64,000 bases of DNA, taken from the NCBI GenBank assembly GCA_016946835.1, contig JACVTC010000048.1:597001-661000 (forward strand), given 5' to 3'. This document shows positions 59,601 through 64,000 of this stretch, piece after piece. The DNA comes from Neocallimastix lanati (nom. inval.). Lineage: Eukaryota; Neocallimastigomycota; Neocallimastigomycetes; Neocallimastigales; Neocallimastigaceae. A program made the translations under genes and the position numbers. The notes beneath the pieces were generated by a model, which did not search any database, was not told where the DNA came from, and saw nothing but the letters and a program-made list of their open reading frames with translations. Position 1 is the stretch's first letter, and each line of letters opens with the position of its first letter.

Positions 59601-60316
59601 TATTATTTATTATTTATTATTTATTATTATTTATTATTTATTATTTATTATTATTTATTATTTATTATCATTTATTCACAGTTTTATATATATATATATA
59701 TTTCATTACTGAATTAGTAATTGTTGTATTATCCATTATTAATATTTACAATGTAGCATATATTATGATTTTATATACATATGAAAAGAACCATATCTGG
59801 TAATTATCTAATTAATTCTATATAATAATTATTTTAATTTATTAATTAATCATTTCAAATTTTCAATAGGTATTGTTATTACTTAAATGATTATCTTTTC
59901 ATTAATACTCATGTTATAATCATGTTAATAGTATACTATTATTATGTTTATGATTATTTATGCATTTATTTATTTATTTATTTATTACTATCTATTATTC
60001 TATTATTATTTATTATTATTAGTATATATATTTATAAAAAAAAAAAAAAAAAAAAACATTCTCTATATATTAAACTCAATATATAAAAGTACTTTTTTTT
60101 ACACTTCCGAGCATTACTTTAACCTTATTTCAAGAAAAAAAAAATAAAACAAAAATAATAACAATAATTATAATGAAATATATAGATATATATGATTTTT
60201 TATAAAAAAAAAAAAAAAAAAAAAAGATAAAAAGTGCATTTAACTGCCAAGTATTCTAAACATTGTTATTATTTCAAAAGTATTTCTAATTCATGGCATG
60301 TACCAAAATAATATGA

Positions 60317-60352
<36 letters not shown>

Positions 60353-60645
60353 AATTATGATAAAAAAAAATCCATATAATATAAATATGTATGTTTATTT
60401 AAAGTTCAATAAGAAGGTAATTAATATCAATGATAAATAACTGATTACATATTTCATTTTAAAAGTTTCATTAATAAATCAAATATATCTTTTTATTAAT
60501 ATCATTAAATAATTATTTTAAAAACCTTTTTTTTTTTTTTTTTTAATTTCAAAATAATTATTCTTTATTATATCTGAGATTAAAAAAAAATGTTTCATTC
60601 TTTTTTTTTTTTTTTTTAATTTTTATTTTTGTTTTCTTAATGTTT

Positions 60646-60707
60646 ATTAACTTGTGATTATCATTCATATTATCACAAAAAACAATAAATGATAATCACA
60701 AGTTAAT
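60646..60707. repeat. Perfect 20-bp inverted repeat (hairpin)
   Basis: ATTAACTTGTGATTATCATT (60646-60665) pairs perfectly with AATGATAATCACAAGTTAAT (60688-60707) across a 22-bp loop. The loop itself holds ATTATCACAA, giving a competing shorter pairing with TTGTGATTAT. Confidence 0.9.
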
Positions 60708-60940
60708 TTGTGAATAATAAAGATAAAAAATTCATTGATTTAAATTACTATTTTTAATACATTGCGAAAGTATAATTAAATTCTATTTAAATATCCTTAT
60801 TTAATTGCATATTTTTATATTTAATTATAAATTAAAAAAAAAAAATATTATATAATCTATATATATATTATTTAATTATTTATTATTCAATTATTATTTA
60901 TTATCTATTATTTATTATTTATTTATTATTTATTAATAAA

Positions 60941-61222
60941 TACTCTTTTTATTATTTATTATTTATTATTTATTAATAAATACTCTTTTTATTATTTATT
61001 ATTTATTATTTATTAATAAATACTCTTTTTATTATTTATTATTTATTATTTATTAATAAATACTCTTTTATTATTTATTATTTATTATTTATTAATAAAT
61101 ACTCTTTTTATTATTTATTATTTATTATTTATTATTAAATACTCTTTTTATTATTTATTATTTATTATTTATTAATAAATACTCTTTTTATTATTTATTA
61201 TTTATTATTTATTATTTATTTA
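60941..61222. repeat. 40-bp minisatellite, array 2
   Basis: The same unit as at 59328, with starts at 60941, 60981, 61021, 61061, 61100, 61140 and 61180. Single-base variants mark individual units (a T deletion at 61061, ATTATTAAAT before 61140). Confidence 0.93.
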
Positions 61223-64000
61223 TTAATTATTATTTATTATTCAATTATTTATTATTACTAAATACTCTTTATTATTATTTATATTTATTATTTATTATCT
61301 AGTGATTTAATATTATAAAATTTTATTTTTAAAAAAATATAAAAAGAAAAGCATTAAAATATTTAAACTTTTTTAAAATAAATTACTATAAATGGTAATT
61401 TTTTTAAAATGATTTTTTATTTTTTTTTTTTTTAATAAAACGGTTTTTTTTTTAAAAATAATAAAATTAAATAATTTTTTTTCTTTTGATACCATAAAAA
61501 ACAAAAAATAAATACGTTACACAAGCTTACAATTGTGGCAACTTTACCTAACCCTTTAATTAAAACTTTTTATATACATGCATTAAAAATATAAATTATA
61601 AAAAATGATATAAATAATATTAAAAGTTTTATTCTTTTTTTAGTTCTTTTTCTCATAGATTAGTATTTATTATTCAATTATTTATTATTTATTAATAAAC
61701 TCTTTTGTTATTATTTATTATTTATTATTCAATTATTTTATTAAAATAAATAATAATTTTTTTTTATAATTTTTTAAATGAAAATTAATTCAAGTTTAAA
61801 GGATTCTGTGATAATAAAAACAAATAAAATTTTATTAATGATATTTAATTTTTAATTAATGATTATTATTTTTTTTTTTTAATTGATGAATTTTCATTAT
61901 TTTTAAAGTAAAATAAAATAAAAAAAAAAAAATCTTTATTTTAATGTAACATTTTATTTTATATATATTTAAATATTTAATTATATAATTTATGAAAACT
62001 TTTATAAAAAGAAAAAAAAACTACTAAAACTTGTATTAATAGAATTCATATTATTAAATAGACATTTCTTTATTTTTATAGAAGTTAATACAATTTATTA
62101 GAGAATGCAAATATACAATTTTATTACTTATAAAACTATTGACAGATTCTTGAAAAATGCTCAATTGAACTTTTAATTATTAAATGAATGAATAATAAAT
62201 AGATAAATAATTATTAAATAAATGAATAATAAATAGATAAATAATTAATAAATAAATAAATTAATTAATTATAGATTTAATAAATTTAAATTTTAATCAT
62301 TATTAAACTTTTTAGTCCAATTTTATTTATTAAATAAAAAGTATTTAATAATTTTTTTTTTTTTTTAAAAAAAAAAGGAACAAGAAATACAAAAAATCAT
62401 GAAATTTATTAGAAATAAGAAAATATTATTATATTATTACTTCTTAATTCATATCATTTCAATCTTTGTTTTATGTTCAAATTGATATAATTTATCGATT
62501 CTTTTATTTTTTATTATTATCACTATTATCATTATTATTATTATTATATATAAATAAAAATATATAAATATAATTTTTTTTTTTTTAAATTTTTCATTGT
62601 TAAAAAAATGAGAATTTCTGCATTTTTTGATTTACCGCAAAAAAAAAAAAAAATAAAAAAAAAAATTACGGTCAATTCAAAACAATGAAAATTATCTTTT
62701 TATGGAAGACTCAATATAAAAGAAATAAAATAAAATAAAGAATACAATAAAGAATAGATAAAATTAAAATATTAAATAAATAAAATATTAAATAAATAAA
62801 ATATTACATAAAGAAAATAATTAAAAATATATAAAAAAATATATATATATATCTCTATATCAATGAAATTGATTTATTTATTTATTATTATTATTATTAT
62901 AATTATTATTATTATTATTATTTATTAACAGAAATGATAAAATAATTTTATAATTAAGTAGGATCATTGCTTAGGAGTTTTTATAAAATATTCCTCATTT
63001 TATCATTTTATTCAACCGATATTATAAATTTACCAATGTTTACATAAACATTTTTTTTTCTATTTTTATTTTTATACTATTCATTGAGCTATTGTTTTTA
63101 TTTATGATTATTATTATTTATTATAGTTATTATATTTTATTATTATTGTTTTGATTATTTTATTTTATTTTTTTTTTTATATATTTTATCAATACAAAAA
63201 TAATAAAAATATGACCTGGGTTAATTTCATAAAAATTTTTATTGTAAATAAATAATTAAGGGTAAAAAAAAAAAAAGAATAGAATAACAGAAAATAACAT
63301 TTATGTAAACATTCCATATATCTATTAATGTTCACGTGTTTTCATCTATAGAAACATTTTATTTCTCATAATAATTAAATTAATATTAAAATTTTAGTAT
63401 ATGAAAATGTATCAAAAAAAAAAAAATTATATGGAATATTAATAATTATAGTATATATTGAAATACATTATAATATGAATAAATATTATTATTATATTTA
63501 ATAATGTATTACATATTAATATATAAAAAAAAAAAAGTAATTTCTTTATTTAAAAAATAAAAATTAAAAAAATTATTCCATCTGTTTAAATAAATTATTA
63601 TAATATATTAATGAATATATTATTAATATATAATTTATATTCTATCGTAATAGGAATAGAATAGTAAATCTCTATAAAGATTTCTATAGAAGGATATTAT
63701 ATAGAATTACCATAATCAGTATCATCATCGTGGTTATTACAACTTAATATATATTAATTATATATTAAATATTTAATATTTTATTAATTTTTGAAGTTAA
63801 CAAAACTCTAATAAATATAATAAATACATTAAATAAACTCTATTTTATAGTATATACACTATAATAAATATATTAATATTTAAATAATATAAAATAATAA
63901 TAAATTAATCTATGATTTAATATCTTTATATTATTAGCTAATATATTAATAATATATTATTTTCTATTCATCTAATACTTTTTTATTTAATTACAATATA
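61223..64000. other. AT-rich gene-free DNA to window end
   Basis: Short remnants of the 40-bp repeat occur at 61255-61300 and 61660-61740. There are poly(T) runs, an ATT microsatellite (62886-62925) and slightly richer patches (61500-61560, 62950-63020, 63640-63740) with no supportable gene. The TTA-rich and TAT-rich frames are background. Confidence 0.7.

Noticed and set aside
59328-61222. Regular 40-bp repeats that could look like a CRISPR array
   Set aside because: There are no unique spacers; the units abut directly, vary by 7-bp steps, and the host is eukaryotic.

Overview
The window looks like nuclear DNA of an anaerobic gut fungus (Neocallimastigomycota, the Neocallimastix/Piromyces/Anaeromyces group); this is an inference. 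The supporting signs are extremely A+T-rich non-coding DNA full of homopolymer runs and AAT/ATT microsatellites, short GT..AG introns, an intraflagellar-transport gene (so a flagellated zoospore), a secreted GH5 endoglucanase with an Asn-rich tail, a secreted CotH-type protein, and fungal-type eRF1 and CBS/PB1 genes.

Layout. 1-5287 is AT-rich DNA without a gene. 5288-8030 is a decayed Ty1/copia element (LTR, primer site, protease, integrase). 9019-14798 (+) is a 16-exon IFT81 gene whose introns carry microsatellites, one about 545 bp long. 16768-19035 (+) is a two-exon Mug70-like protein with four CBS motifs, a PB1 domain and a tail anchor. 21236-22909 (-) is translation release factor eRF1 in three exons, convergent with the previous gene. 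28563-29085 (+) is a small two-exon single-pass membrane protein of unknown role. 29.4-36.9 kb is a transposon graveyard: copia-type LTR copies, a palindrome made by head-to-head LTR ends, and a structurally intact 2.86-kb LTR element with target-site duplication, primer site and polypurine tract but no visible pol. 41053-43110 (-) is a secreted CotH protein. 48574-50346 (+) is the GH5 endoglucanase, preceded by a 550-bp purine-rich repeat block. 51.5-53.5 kb is a LINE reverse-transcriptase pseudogene and 54.3-56.6 kb a copia RT/RNase H pseudogene. The rest, to 64000, is AT-rich DNA with 40-bp minisatellites and a perfect hairpin.

The genes share no common pathway. IFT81 serves the zoospore flagellum, eRF1 ends translation, the Mug70-like protein is a putative membrane-tethered adenosyl-ligand sensor, and GH5 and CotH belong to the secreted, plant-fibre-facing set.

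The most interesting signals are: (1) LTR elements whose internal region starts with a sequence complementary to the anticodon loop of tRNA-Met, suggesting half-tRNA priming; (2) a short LTR element with GATAT target duplication that seems to be a gag-only passenger; (3) repeated 46-217-bp tandem duplications inside nearly every transposon fossil; (4) AAT-repeat expansion shared by introns, intergenic DNA and the poly-Asn tail of the endoglucanase. All calls come from reading and hand translation; no database search was run.
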